DNA of 64,000 nucleotides from Achromobacter denitrificans NBRC 15125 (GCF_001571365.1 NZ_BCTQ01000010.1:62001-126000), one strand, 5' to 3'; positions 41,430-50,955 are shown, counted from the first letter of the stretch. A program made the numbers and translations. Notes: a model not told the origin generated them from the letters alone.

Positions 41430-42317
41430 GTGCGAGACGTCCTGGATTGCGGAGTTCTGCTGGCGCCGGGTCACGAGGCCGCGATGAGCGGCTGGGTCGA
41501 CCGGCATCCCGTGCGCGTCACGCGCCTGCGGCTGCACCTGGTGCCGCTCGATCCGCCGCGCCTCGCGGCCGCGCCCGGCATCGCGGCGCCCGAGGCCCCG
41601 GAAGGGGCGGACGTGCGGGCGCTTGCGAGGCTGGCGGTGGCGCTCAAACGCTACGACGCCTGCATCCTGCCGGTGGCGCCGGCATCGCTCTCCTGGACCC
41701 GCATGGCGCTGCAGCAGGCCGGCGCGGTGCTGAGCACGCCCGTGCTGCTGCTGGTCCACGACGTGAAGGCGCCCGCCATCGAAGACCTGCTGGGCCTGGG
41801 CGCCTGGGATTTCATGATGCAGCCCGCGTGCCTGGAGAGCCTGCGCGTGCGCCTGGGCCGGCTGGCGCGGCCCGCCGCGTGGCGCGATGCCCGGCTGGCG
41901 GCGCTGCGGGAACCCGCGCCGAATTATTCGGGGTCGGGCTATCCGGGGCCGGCCCCTGCTGGGCCGAACTTTCCAAGCGCGAACTCCCCCGCCGCGGGTC
42001 GGCCCGCCGTCGCCGGCCATGCCCAGCACGGCGGGTCCCGTCCCCGCGTGCCGGCGGACGTGGTCGAGCAGGCCCTGTCCGGCCTGCGCCACCAGCATCA
42101 GCGCGGCCTGCAGGAATCCTTCCGGATGGCGAAGGCGAGGGTGGTGGAGGGTTTCGAGCGCGACTACATCCGCCTCGCGCTGTCGCGCCACGCCGGCAAC
42201 GTGGCGCAGGCGGCGCGGGCCTGCTGCAAGCACCGGCGGGCATTCTGGGCGCTGATGCGCAAGCACGGCATCGAGGCGGCGCCCTACCGGCAGGCGGCCC
42301 AGGAACGAGACGGCTGA
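41430..42317 (+). CDS. Fis-type helix-turn-helix protein with degenerate receiver-like N-terminus
   Basis: A predicted DNA-binding regulator of 295 residues. The C-terminal 55 residues (FERDYIRLALSRHAGNVAQAARACC..) are a Fis-type helix-turn-helix as found at the end of NtrC-class activators, but the AAA+ domain is entirely absent. Residues 1-150 have the strand/helix rhythm of a response-regulator receiver (CILPVAP.., VLLLVHD.., LLGLGAWDFMMQP) with no convincing phosphoacceptor Asp. A Pro/Gly/Ser-rich linker (about 162-205) joins the two. It uses a GTG start after GGGGGAGAAGG. It is monocistronic between the atp terminator and hemE; its targets are unknown. Confidence 0.75.
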   Translation: MRDVLDCGVLLAPGHEAAMSGWVDRHPVRVTRLRLHLVPLDPPRLAAAPGIAAPEAPEGADVRALARLAVALKRYDACILPVAPASLSWTRMALQQAGAVLSTPVLLLVHDVKAPAIEDLLGLGAWDFMMQPACLESLRVRLGRLARPAAWRDARLAALREPAPNYSGSGYPGPAPAGPNFPSANSPAAGRPAVAGHAQHGGSRPRVPADVVEQALSGLRHQHQRGLQESFRMAKARVVEGFERDYIRLALSRHAGNVAQAARACCKHRRAFWALMRKHGIEAAPYRQAAQERDG

Positions 42318-42468
42318 AGGGCTGGGCGCATCCTGGCGCGGCGCCCGGGGCCCCAGGCACGCCGCCGCGATCTCCCGGTTTGCGCCCCGGCAAGCCGGCC
42401 GCGGGCGGTTCCAGCGCCTGGCCCGCCAAGGGAAGTAAAATCACGGCTTCCGATCATCGAGGATAGTC

Positions 42469-43542
42469 GTGTCTGCTTCCGTCTTGAAGAACGATGTGTT
42501 CTTGCGCTCGCTCCTGCGCGAGCCTGTGCCCTACACCCCCATCTGGCTGATGCGCCAGGCGGGACGCTACCTGCCTGAGTACCGCGCGACGCGGGCCCGC
42601 GCAGGCTCGTTCATGGGCCTCGCTCAGAATCCGGACTACGCCGCGGAAGTCACGCTCCAGCCGCTGGAGCGCTTCGACCTGGACGCGGCCATCCTGTTCT
42701 CCGACATCCTGACCGTGCCCCATGCCATGGGCCTGGGCCTGGACTTCGCCGAAGGCGAGGGGCCGCGCTTCGCCCGCCCGGTGCGCACGGAAGAAGACGT
42801 GGCGCGCCTGGCGGTGCCCGACATGGACAAGCTGCGCTATGTCTTCGACGCCGTGGGCGTGATCCGGCGCGAGCTGGACGGCAAGGTGCCGCTGATCGGC
42901 TTCGCCGGCAGCCCCTGGACCATCGCCTGCTACATGGTCGAGGGGCAGGGCAGCGATGACTACCGCCTCATCAAGACCATGCTGTATGGGCGTCCCGACC
43001 TGCTGCATCGCATCCTGGAGATCAACGCCGAAGCGACGCTGCAATACCTGAACGCGCAGATCGACGCGGGCGCCCAGGCCGTGATGCTGTTCGACAGCTG
43101 GGGCGGCGTGCTGGCCGACGGTCTGTTCCAGCAATTCTCGCTGGCCTACACCCGGAAGGTCGTGGCCGGCCTGAAGCGCGAGAACGAAGGCCGGCGCGTG
43201 CCGGTCATCGTCTTCACCAAGGGCGGCGGCCAGTGGCTGGAGGAAATCGCCGCTTGCGGCTGCGACGCCGTGGGACTGGACTGGACGGTGGACTTGGCCG
43301 CGGCCCGGCGCCGCACCGGGGACGCGGTGGCCTTCCAGGGCAACCTCGATCCGATGGCCCTGTTCGGCGGCGCGTCCGCCATCCGCGCGGAGGCGCGCCG
43401 CGTGCTGGACGCCTTCGGCCCGGTGGGCAAGGGCGGCCATGTCTTCAACCTGGGCCATGGCATTTCGCGCTTCACTCCGCCGGAAGCCGTAGCCGAATTG
43501 GTTGATGAAGTCCACCAACACAGCCGTTCGCTGCGAGGGTAA
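42469..43542 (+). CDS. hemE: Uroporphyrinogen decarboxylase
   Basis: Converts uroporphyrinogen III to coproporphyrinogen III in haem synthesis. It has 357 residues with the signature [16 protein letters not shown] near residue 24, the catalytic Asp in [14 protein letters not shown], and [19 protein letters not shown]. It uses a GTG start after GAGGA. It is followed by a 10 bp perfect hairpin and an AT-rich gap before priA. Confidence 0.97.
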   Translation: MSASVLKNDVFLRSLLREPVPYTPIWLMRQAGRYLPEYRATRARAGSFMGLAQNPDYAAEVTLQPLERFDLDAAILFSDILTVPHAMGLGLDFAEGEGPRFARPVRTEEDVARLAVPDMDKLRYVFDAVGVIRRELDGKVPLIGFAGSPWTIACYMVEGQGSDDYRLIKTMLYGRPDLLHRILEINAEATLQYLNAQIDAGAQAVMLFDSWGGVLADGLFQQFSLAYTRKVVAGLKRENEGRRVPVIVFTKGGGQWLEEIAACGCDAVGLDWTVDLAAARRRTGDAVAFQGNLDPMALFGGASAIRAEARRVLDAFGPVGKGGHVFNLGHGISRFTPPEAVAELVDEVHQHSRSLRG

Positions 43543-43845
43543 GTAAGTGAACGCTTCGGCCCTCAGGGCCGAAGCAGCGCGCACTTGTGCACAGCAAGAT
43601 TGCTCTCGGGGAAAACCCTTTAGAAGCTAGTTTACAATCTTGAAAGATTGCATAAATAGCTGTTTTTAAACGGAAAAATTGAATTTTGAACAAGATTTCA
43701 CATGTTCGCGAAATCTTGCCTTATTCCAATTTCCGATGTTGCTTCAGCCTTTTCCCCAAAGTTATCCACAGGCGGGGACGGGGCCGGAAGCCTCGGCCGG
43801 CCTCATCCTTTCCCTCATCCTTCCTTATGCACCGTCCAATCCCCC
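43543..43845. promoter_or_regulatory. AT-rich hemE-priA gap with several palindromes
   Basis: No gene is supported in these 303 bp. Present, in order: hairpin GCTTCGGCCC-TCA-GGGCCGAAGC (43553-43575) without a T-run; palindrome GCAA-GA-TTGC (43594-43603); palindrome CAATCTT-GA-AAGATTG (43635-43650); inverted repeat CAAGATTTC-N10-GAAATCTTG (43691-43718); and a DnaA box (43762-43770). AAGATT occurs on the plus strand at 43596, 43644 and 43692, exactly 48 bp apart. A TTTACA at 43631 with TAAATA at 43653 is a possible promoter for priA. The AT content stands out against the surroundings. Confidence 0.6.
43762..43770 (+). promoter_or_regulatory. Consensus DnaA box
   Basis: TTATCCACA, a perfect match to the high-affinity E. 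coli DnaA box, 75 bp before the priA start codon. I see only this one copy, so it is more likely a regulatory or DnaA-titration site than a replication origin. Confidence 0.55.
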
Positions 43846-45933
43846 ATGTCTGACGCGCAGGCAACCCTGACTCCACCGGTCTGCTGGGTGCGGGTGGCGC
43901 TGGACGTGCCTTTGCCCGGCCCCTTCGACTACCGGAGCGAGGCGCCCGTGGCGGTCGGCCTGCGGGTCATCGTGCCTTTCGGGCGCCGCAAGCTGATCGG
44001 CGTCGTGGTGGAAAATCCGGCCGAGCCGTCATACGACCCCAAGCAGATACGGCCGATCGAAGAGGTGCTGGACGACCTGCCGCCCTTCGACGAAGGCTGG
44101 CTGCGCTTGGCCCGCTTCGCGGCGGAGTATTACCAGCGCCCGCTGGGGGAGGTGATGCTGCCCACGCTGCCGCCCCCCCTGCGCAAGCCCACGGCCTACC
44201 AGGGCAAGCGCTCGGCGGGCGGACCGGTGGCGCGGCTGGACGGACGCAAGCGCAAGGCCGCGCGCGCGCCGGCCGCCGCCGACGAGCCGCCGGCGCTCAA
44301 CGACGCGCAGCGCGCCGCCGTGGACACCATCGGCGCGCTGGACGGCTTCAAGCCGGTGCTGCTGCACGGCGTGACGGGCAGCGGCAAGACGGAGGTGTAC
44401 CTGCGGACGGCCGAAAGCGTGCTGGCCGCCGGCCGCCAGGTGCTGCTCATGGTGCCGGAAATCAACCTGACCCCGCAGCTGGAAGGCGCGCTTCGCGCTC
44501 GCCTGGAGGCGCTGGTCGGGCCGGACGGGCTGGCCGTCATGCATAGCGGTCTGTCCGACGGCGAACGCCTGCAGGCCTGGACCCGCGCCCAGCGCGGCCA
44601 GGCGCGCATGCTGCTGGGCACGCGCATGTCGGTGTTCGCGCCGATGAGCGAGCTGGGCCTGATCGTGGTGGACGAAGAGCACGACGCGTCCTACAAACAG
44701 CAGGACGGCTTGCGCTACTCCGCGCGCGACCTCGCCGTGTGGCGCGCGCACGACCAGGGCATCCCGGTGGTGCTCGGTTCCGCCACGCCGTCCCTGGAGA
44801 CCTGGCAGCATGCCGAGCGCGGCCGCTACCTGCGGCTGACCCTGCCGGCGCGCGCGCGCGCCAGCAGCCTGCCCTCGATGCGCTTGGTGGACACGCGCCG
44901 GCTGCAGATGAAGCACGGCATGTCGCCGCAACTGCTGGACGCCATCGGCCAGCGTCTGGAGCGCAAGGAGCAGTCGCTGATCTTCCTGAACCGGCGCGGT
45001 TATTCGCCGGTGCTGCATTGCCAGTCCTGCGCGTGGGTGAGCAATTGCCCGCGCTGCACGGCGTTCACTGTCCTGCATCGCACCGAAGGCCGCGGGCACC
45101 GCCTGCAATGCCACCATTGCGGCTATCAGGCGCCGGTGCCGCGCGCCTGCCCCGAATGCGGCGACCAGGACCTGGCGCCCATGGGGCGCGGCACGCAGCG
45201 CGTGGAAGAGCACCTGGCGGAGCTGTTCCCCGAGGCCCGCATCCTGCGCATCGATGCCGACAGCACGCGCAAGAAGGGCAGCGCCGAGGCGTTGTTCGCG
45301 TCCGTGCATGCCGGCGAGGTGGACATCCTGGTGGGCACGCAGATGGTGGCCAAAGGCCACGACTTCGCGCGGCTGGGCCTGGTCGGGGTGCTGAACGCGG
45401 ACTCGATGCTGTTCGCGCACGATTTCCGGGCGCCTGAGCGCCTGTTCGCGCAATTGATGCAGGTGGCCGGCCGCGCCGGCCGCCACCAGGGCAACGGCGA
45501 GGTGCTGATCCAGACCGGCTATCCCGAGCAGCCGGTCTACCAGGCGCTGCTGCGGCACGACTACGCGGGTTTCGCCCGCCATGCGCTGCACGAGCGCGAA
45601 AGCACCGGTTTGCCGCCTTTCGTCTACCAGGCGCTGCTGACCGCCGAGGCGCGCGAACTCAAGGTGGCCCAGGAGTTCCTGGAGCGCGCGCGGGTCCTGC
45701 CCGAAGGCGAATGGGCGGCCGATTTCCCGGGCCTGGACGCCATCATGCTGTACGACCCCGTGCCCTTGCGGGTGGTGCGCGTGGCCAACATCGAGCGTGC
45801 CCAGCTGCTGGCCGAAAGCAGCAGCCGGCCGGCCCTGCAGGCCTTCCTGGCCTCGTGGTCGCACCATCTGCCCTACCTGGCCAACGAGGCCCGGGTGCGC
45901 TGGCAGCTGGAGGTCGATCCGCTGGAGATCTGA
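43846..45933 (+). CDS. priA: Primosomal protein N' (replication restart helicase PriA)
   Basis: Reloads the replisome at stalled forks. It has 695 residues: the DNA-binding 3'BD at the N-terminus (VRVALDVPLPGPFDYR), helicase Walker A HGVTGSGKTEVYL near 170, DEEH box VVDEEHDASYKQQDGLRYS near 275, and eight zinc cysteines in four pairs between about 385 and 440 (CQSC, CPRC, CHHC, CPEC). The ATG at 43846 gives the family N-terminus, although no clear ribosome site precedes it. The upstream gap carries a DnaA box. Confidence 0.96.
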   Translation: MSDAQATLTPPVCWVRVALDVPLPGPFDYRSEAPVAVGLRVIVPFGRRKLIGVVVENPAEPSYDPKQIRPIEEVLDDLPPFDEGWLRLARFAAEYYQRPLGEVMLPTLPPPLRKPTAYQGKRSAGGPVARLDGRKRKAARAPAAADEPPALNDAQRAAVDTIGALDGFKPVLLHGVTGSGKTEVYLRTAESVLAAGRQVLLMVPEINLTPQLEGALRARLEALVGPDGLAVMHSGLSDGERLQAWTRAQRGQARMLLGTRMSVFAPMSELGLIVVDEEHDASYKQQDGLRYSARDLAVWRAHDQGIPVVLGSATPSLETWQHAERGRYLRLTLPARARASSLPSMRLVDTRRLQMKHGMSPQLLDAIGQRLERKEQSLIFLNRRGYSPVLHCQSCAWVSNCPRCTAFTVLHRTEGRGHRLQCHHCGYQAPVPRACPECGDQDLAPMGRGTQRVEEHLAELFPEARILRIDADSTRKKGSAEALFASVHAGEVDILVGTQMVAKGHDFARLGLVGVLNADSMLFAHDFRAPERLFAQLMQVAGRAGRHQGNGEVLIQTGYPEQPVYQALLRHDYAGFARHALHERESTGLPPFVYQALLTAEARELKVAQEFLERARVLPEGEWAADFPGLDAIMLYDPVPLRVVRVANIERAQLLAESSSRPALQAFLASWSHHLPYLANEARVRWQLEVDPLEI

Positions 45934-46118
45934 CGACGGCGGCGCCGATGCGCCTTCGGCCCGATTGTTCTATGATCTTTCTCCTCTATCGCGCTGGCGC
46001 GGCAGGCCCGTTGCGGCGGCTGCGCCCGTCCCCATTTTCACTCGCGTTACCGGCCCGCTGACGGGCGGCCGAAAGGCCTCGCGCTTGTCGGCCGCGCCCG
46101 TCTTGTGCGGCCGCCGCG

Positions 46119-48203
46119 ATGCATGACGACCCGACCCAAATGTCCGCAAGCGAACCCATAGGCCAAGGCATGAATCCCGCGCAAAGGGAGGCGGTGCTGT
46201 ACCTGGACGGCCCCTGTCTGGTGCTGGCCGGCGCCGGCAGCGGCAAGACGCGGGTGATCACGCAGAAGATCGCGTACCTGCTGCGCGAATGCGGCTACAT
46301 GGGCCGCAACGTGGTAGCGCTGACCTTCACCAACAAGGCCGCGCGCGAAATGGACGAGCGCGTGAAGACCCTGGTGGACCGCAAGCTGTCCAAGGGCCTG
46401 ATCATCAGCACCTTCCATTCGCTGGGCGTGAAGATGCTGCGCGAAGAGGCGCGCAATGCCGGGCTGAAGCCCACGTTCTCCATCCTGGACGCCGACGACG
46501 CCATGGCCATCATCCAGGAACTGCTGGGCACCACGGACAAGGCGCGGCTGCGCCACGTGCAGGGCATCATCTCGCTGTGGAAGAACGCGCTGCTGGAGCC
46601 GGACGACGCCGCGCGCGAGGCGATCACGCCGGGCGACGTGGAAGCGGCCAACGTGTACCGCAGCTACGCGGCCACGCTGGCGGCCTACCAGGCGGTGGAC
46701 TTCGACGACCTGATCCGCATTCCCGCGCTGCTGCTGGCCAACAACGAAGAGGTGCGCACCCGCTGGCAGAACCGCGTGCGCTACCTGCTGGTGGACGAAT
46801 ACCAGGACACCAACGTGTGCCAATACCGGCTGGTGCAGCTGCTGACGGGATCGCGCGCCATGTTCACCGCGGTGGGCGACGACGACCAGGCCATCTACGC
46901 CTGGCGCGGCGCAACCATCGAGAACCTGGCGAAGCTGACGACCGACTACCCCAACATCAAGCTGATCAAGCTGGAGCAGAACTACCGCTCGGTCCAGCGC
47001 ATCCTCGCGGCCGCCAACCAGGTGATCGAGAAGAACCCCAAGCTGTTCGACAAGAAGCTGTGGTCCGACCTGGGCGTGGGCGAACCCATCCTGGTGTCGG
47101 CGATGGACGGCGAGGAGCACGAGGCGGAGTCCATCGCGATGAAGGTGTCGGCCTCGCGCTTCGAGCGACAGGCGCAGTGGAAGGATTTCGCCATCCTGTA
47201 CCGCAGCAATCACCAGTCGCGCATCCTGGAACAGGCGCTGCGCAACCTCAAGATTCCCTACACGATCTCGGGCGGCCAGAGCTTTTTCGACAAGGCCGAA
47301 GTGCGCGACGTGCTGTCCTATCTGCGCCTGCTCGCCAACGACGAAGACGATCCCGCGTTCATCCGCGCGGCCACCACGCCCAAGCGCGGCATCGGGCAGG
47401 CCACGCTGCAGGTCCTGGGCCAGTACGCCGCCACTCGCGAGCTCTCGCTGCTGGCGGCGGTGGCCGAGACCGGCCTCGAAAGCCTGTTGGCGCCGCGCCA
47501 GCTGGAGCCGCTGCGCACTTTCGCCGAGTTCATCCGCCGCATGCAGTGGCGCGCGGGGCGCGGCGCGGCCTCCGGCAAGGACGCGGCGCCCGCCGAGCCC
47601 GCCGGCGTGCTGCTGGACGACCTGCTGGAGGCCATCCAGTACGAGCGCCACCTGTACGAGCTGTTCGAGGAACGGCCCGCGCAGACGCGCTGGCAGAACG
47701 TGCTGGAACTGACCGGCTGGCTCAAGCGCAAGGCCGAGGAAGACGACATGACGCTCTTCGAGCTGGTGCAGCACGTGGCGCTGGTCACCATGCTGGAGCG
47801 GGGCGAGGAAGAAGAGCCCGACGCGGTGAAGATGTCCACGCTGCACGCCTCCAAGGGGCTGGAGTACCCGCACGTGTACCTGGCGGGCGTCGAGGAAGGC
47901 CTGCTGCCGCACCTGGGCAAGGACGACGAAGTCGGCGATCCGGCGCGCGCGGCCGAGAACCTGGCCACGCGCATCCAGGAAGAGCGCCGGCTGATGTACG
48001 TGGGCATCACGCGCGCGCAGCGCAGCCTGAACCTGAGCTGGTGCAAGCGCCGCCGTCGCGCGCGCGAGGACCTGGTGCGCGAGCCCTCGCGCTTCATCGA
48101 GGAAATGGGCCTGGGCGACGTCCGCATCCAGGAGGACGAGGCCACGGCCGCCATGAATCCGAAGGAGCGCATGGCCATGCTGAAGGCGTTGCTGAAGAAA
48201 TAA
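46119..48203 (+). CDS. rep: ATP-dependent DNA helicase Rep (UvrD/Rep superfamily)
   Basis: A 3'-5' helicase that clears proteins ahead of forks. It has 694 residues from the first ATG. Motif I LVLAGAGSGKTRVITQKIA at 34-52, motif II VDEYQDTN, motif III GDDDQAIYAWRGA, motif IV EQNYRS, motif V TLHASKGLEYPHVYLAG and motif VI RLMYVGITRAQ. The opening MNPAQREAV..GPCLVLAGAGSGKTRVIT is closer to Rep than to UvrD. Three in-frame ATGs (46119, 46140, 46170) are possible starts; none has a strong ribosome site and the third matches the E. coli Rep N-terminus. It has no SSB-like or nuclease extension. Confidence 0.93.
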   Translation: MHDDPTQMSASEPIGQGMNPAQREAVLYLDGPCLVLAGAGSGKTRVITQKIAYLLRECGYMGRNVVALTFTNKAAREMDERVKTLVDRKLSKGLIISTFHSLGVKMLREEARNAGLKPTFSILDADDAMAIIQELLGTTDKARLRHVQGIISLWKNALLEPDDAAREAITPGDVEAANVYRSYAATLAAYQAVDFDDLIRIPALLLANNEEVRTRWQNRVRYLLVDEYQDTNVCQYRLVQLLTGSRAMFTAVGDDDQAIYAWRGATIENLAKLTTDYPNIKLIKLEQNYRSVQRILAAANQVIEKNPKLFDKKLWSDLGVGEPILVSAMDGEEHEAESIAMKVSASRFERQAQWKDFAILYRSNHQSRILEQALRNLKIPYTISGGQSFFDKAEVRDVLSYLRLLANDEDDPAFIRAATTPKRGIGQATLQVLGQYAATRELSLLAAVAETGLESLLAPRQLEPLRTFAEFIRRMQWRAGRGAASGKDAAPAEPAGVLLDDLLEAIQYERHLYELFEERPAQTRWQNVLELTGWLKRKAEEDDMTLFELVQHVALVTMLERGEEEEPDAVKMSTLHASKGLEYPHVYLAGVEEGLLPHLGKDDEVGDPARAAENLATRIQEERRLMYVGITRAQRSLNLSWCKRRRRAREDLVREPSRFIEEMGLGDVRIQEDEATAAMNPKERMAMLKALLKK

Positions 48204-48335
48204 GGGCCAGCATGGCGGCGCGGCCGCCCGGAGCCGGCCCCGGGACGCTTGTGGAACATCGCGGGCTGCTCCTACACTGGGCTGCGCGTCCCGCGGTTTG
48301 CGCGCGGGATCCACGCCGGAAAGAAGGAGCGCGTC

Positions 48336-49190
48336 ATGTGCCGTTGGCTAGCCTATAGCGGTAGTCCCATCCAGATGGAGAGCGTGCTGTTCAAGGCCAA
48401 GCACTCCCTGATCGACCAGAGCCTGCACGCGCGCCTGGGCGCCACCACCACCAACGGCGATGGCTTTGGCCTGGGCTGGTACGGTCGCCAGCATGAGGGC
48501 CAGCCGCTGGAGCCGCCATTTCGCTACCGCAGCGTGCATCCCGCCTGGAACGACCGCAACCTGCGCGAGGCGGCGCGCGCGATCCATGCGCCGCTGTTCG
48601 TGGCGCATATCCGCGCCGCCACGGACACGCCCGCGCAGGAAACCAACTGCCATCCATTCCGTCATGGGCAGTGGCTGTTCGTGCACAACGGCGTCATCCG
48701 CGACTATCCGCTGCTCAGGCGCGACCTGATGCTGATGATCGCGCCCGCGTATTTCGGCTCGCTGGAGGGATCGACGGATTCCGAGGTGATGTTCCTGCTG
48801 GCGTTGAGCTTCGGCCTGGAGGAAGACCCGCTGGCGGCGCTGGCCCGCATGGTGGGCGCGGTGGAAGAGACGGGCAGGCGGCATGGCGTGGCGCAGCCTA
48901 TCAACATGACGGTCTGCGCGCTGGACGGCAAGCGCCTGATCGCCGTGCGCTATTCCAGCGAGACCGATTCGCGCACGCTGTTCCACAACACCTGCGTGCG
49001 CCATCTGCGCCAGCTGTATCCTGACAATCCGCAGATCGCGGCGCTGGACGACGATGCTTTCCTGCTGCTGTCGGAGCCCTTGAGCGAGATGCCCGGGGCC
49101 TGGGAAGAAGTGCCCGAAGCCACCGCCATCATCGCCGGGCAAGGGCAGATCGCGCACTATCCGTTCGCGCCGGTGCCGCCGGGGGCCTGA
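48336..49190 (+). CDS. Class II glutamine amidotransferase (YafJ-like)
   Basis: An N-terminal-nucleophile amidotransferase domain protein of 284 residues. Cys2 follows the start Met directly (MCRWLAYSG), so Met removal exposes the catalytic cysteine. Other family blocks: TTNGDGFGLGWYG, AHIRAATDTPAQETNCHPF and FVHNGVIRDY. The ATG sits 6 bp after AAGGAG, which fixes the start; the frame is open further upstream. It lacks any fused synthase domain, as in YafJ/EgtC-like proteins; the acceptor reaction is unknown. Confidence 0.92.
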   Translation: MCRWLAYSGSPIQMESVLFKAKHSLIDQSLHARLGATTTNGDGFGLGWYGRQHEGQPLEPPFRYRSVHPAWNDRNLREAARAIHAPLFVAHIRAATDTPAQETNCHPFRHGQWLFVHNGVIRDYPLLRRDLMLMIAPAYFGSLEGSTDSEVMFLLALSFGLEEDPLAALARMVGAVEETGRRHGVAQPINMTVCALDGKRLIAVRYSSETDSRTLFHNTCVRHLRQLYPDNPQIAALDDDAFLLLSEPLSEMPGAWEEVPEATAIIAGQGQIAHYPFAPVPPGA

Positions 49191-49325
49191 GTCCGCCCTG
49201 CAAGGGGAAGACGCGGGAAAATAGGGTCATCAAGCACGTATCTCTCATATAGGGGAGAATACGGATCGCATGACTTTGCGACGTCCTGGGCCGCGAAAGC
49301 ACCCTAATTCCAATAAGGAAGTTGC

Positions 49326-49946
49326 ATGACCGATAGCAAAACCCCGCAGGCCTCTATCGCGCTGGCGGTGTTTAACCACACGGGGAGCACCCCGGATTGC
49401 TTTGAGTTGCATGAACATGGCGTTGTCTGCCGACAAGGCGACGCGCGCACTTACACCGCATTTGCGGACATCCAGGATCTTTGCCTGCTCGCCTCCGGGC
49501 CCGATGCGGCCTGCGGCCTGATCGATAGTTTTGCCTACCGCACCCATGCGGCGCGCGGCTGGACCCGGGTGCCTGCCGAGGTCGGCGAATTCAGCAAGTT
49601 GATGGACGCGTTCCGCTCGCGCTACGTCGCGCAGCGCCTGCCCGTGCTGGAAGAGGCGATCGCGAGCGGCGAGCGCGTCGCGTTCCGCTTTATCCGCAGC
49701 GGCGACTTCCCGGACCTGGAGACGCAGGAACTGGCCCTGTCGGCCGACGGCCTGCACATGGGCGGCGCCGTATGGCCGTACGAATCGCTCAAGCGCATCG
49801 ACCTGAACCAGTGGACCGAGACGATCAGCCTGCAGGACGAGGACGGCAAGACCGTCTTTTCGTGCCCGGCCGCGCGCTTGCTCAGCTCGGACCTGTTCGT
49901 GAACCTGGTCTACGACCAGCTGGGACGGACGGCGGAATACGCCTGA
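49326..49946 (+). CDS. Conserved-looking protein of unknown function
   Basis: I do not recognise a family. The product has 206 residues, is soluble, mixed alpha/beta and slightly acidic, with no signal peptide or membrane segment. The middle and end have repeated beta-strand wording (LALSADGLHMGGAVWPYESLKRIDLNQ, in part; TISLQDEDGKTVFSCPAARLLSSDLF in part) that could be a PH-like fold, a guess only. It starts after AAGGAAG in the AT-richer gap at 49191-49325. Codon use looks like its neighbours', so it is a real gene rather than chance. Confidence 0.75.
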   Translation: MTDSKTPQASIALAVFNHTGSTPDCFELHEHGVVCRQGDARTYTAFADIQDLCLLASGPDAACGLIDSFAYRTHAARGWTRVPAEVGEFSKLMDAFRSRYVAQRLPVLEEAIASGERVAFRFIRSGDFPDLETQELALSADGLHMGGAVWPYESLKRIDLNQWTETISLQDEDGKTVFSCPAARLLSSDLFVNLVYDQLGRTAEYA

Positions 49947-49971
49947 GCAGCGTGGTTCCCGCGCCGCGGGG

Positions 49972-50955
49972 TCAGTGCCCCGTATGCAGATCGGGATTCA
50001 AGGTGCCCCAGGCGGCGGTGCGCACCAGACACTCCACGGCGCCGGTCTGCGAGTTGCGGCGAAACAGCAGGCCGTGCTGGCCCGCCAGCGAGGTGGCCTT
50101 GACCACCGCGCCTTCCGGCGTCAGCACGCGCGTTCCCGCCGTGATGTAGCAGCCGGCCTCCACCACGCAATCGTCGCCCAGCGAAATCCCGATGCCCGAG
50201 TTGGCGCCGAGCAGGCAGCGCTTGCCGATGGACACGACCTGCTTGCCGCCGCCGGACATGGTGCCCATGATGGAGGCGCCGCCGCCGATGTCGCTGCCGT
50301 CGTCGACGATGACCCCCGCGCTGATGCGTCCTTCCACCATGGAGGCGCCCAGCGTGCCCGCGTTGAAGTTGCAGAAGCCTTCATGCAGCACCGTGGTGCC
50401 GGGCGACAGGTGCGCGCCGAGCCGCACGCGCGCCGTATCGGCGATGCGCACGCCGGCGGGCATGACGTAATCGGTCATGCGGGGAATCTTGTCCACGCCG
50501 CGGATCTCCAGCACCTGCCCGGACGCGCGCAATTGCCAGCGCAGCGCGTCGACCTGGTCGACCGCGCAGGGGCCGGCCGAGGTCCACGCCACATTGGCCA
50601 GCACGTTGAACAGGCCGTCCAGGTTGGCGTCGTGCGGACGGATCAGCCGGTGGCTGAGCAGGTGCAGGCGCAGATAGGCGTCGTGCGCGTCGACCGGCGG
50701 CTCGTCCAGCGAGGCGATGGCGGTGCGCACGGCCACGATGTCCACCTTGCGGCGGGTATCCCGGACCAGGGCGGTCGGCACGTGCTCTCCGAGCGCGGCG
50801 CGGGCTTCCTCGGGCGTCAGGTGGCGGGTGCCGGTGGCGGGGGAATTGTCGGCCAGCGAAGGACGGGGATACCAGGTGTCCAGGATGCTGCCGTCGGCGG
50901 CCAGCGTGGCGAGGCCATAGGCGATGGCGCTGAGGGGCGTGGGGGAATCGGACAT
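49972..50955 (-). CDS. dapD: Tetrahydrodipicolinate N-succinyltransferase, Mycobacterium-type
   Basis: Succinylates tetrahydrodipicolinate on the lysine/diaminopimelate route. It has 327 residues: an N-terminal alpha/beta domain (to about 165) and a left-handed beta-helix (about 170-290) with hexapeptide rungs (RVRLGAHLSPGTTVLHEGFCNFNAGTLG in parts; SIMGTMSGGGKQVVSIGKRCLLGANSGIGISLGDDC in parts). The wording follows the longer mycobacterial/actinobacterial DapD, not the 274-residue E. coli type. It is last in a minus-strand run, 79 bp after the autotransporter gene. A role in the ABC-hydrolase cluster is possible but unsupported. Confidence 0.85.
   Translation of the reverse strand: MSDSPTPLSAIAYGLATLAADGSILDTWYPRPSLADNSPATGTRHLTPEEARAALGEHVPTALVRDTRRKVDIVAVRTAIASLDEPPVDAHDAYLRLHLLSHRLIRPHDANLDGLFNVLANVAWTSAGPCAVDQVDALRWQLRASGQVLEIRGVDKIPRMTDYVMPAGVRIADTARVRLGAHLSPGTTVLHEGFCNFNAGTLGASMVEGRISAGVIVDDGSDIGGGASIMGTMSGGGKQVVSIGKRCLLGANSGIGISLGDDCVVEAGCYITAGTRVLTPEGAVVKATSLAGQHGLLFRRNSQTGAVECLVRTAAWGTLNPDLHTGH

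Noticed and set aside
43553-43575. Intrinsic terminator for hemE
   Set aside because: The 10 bp hairpin is perfect but no T-run follows on either strand.
43562-43845. Replication origin in the AT-rich hemE-priA gap
   Set aside because: Only one consensus DnaA box, no dnaA/dnaN/gidA/parAB neighbours and no 13-mer-type repeats; a regulatory site fits better.
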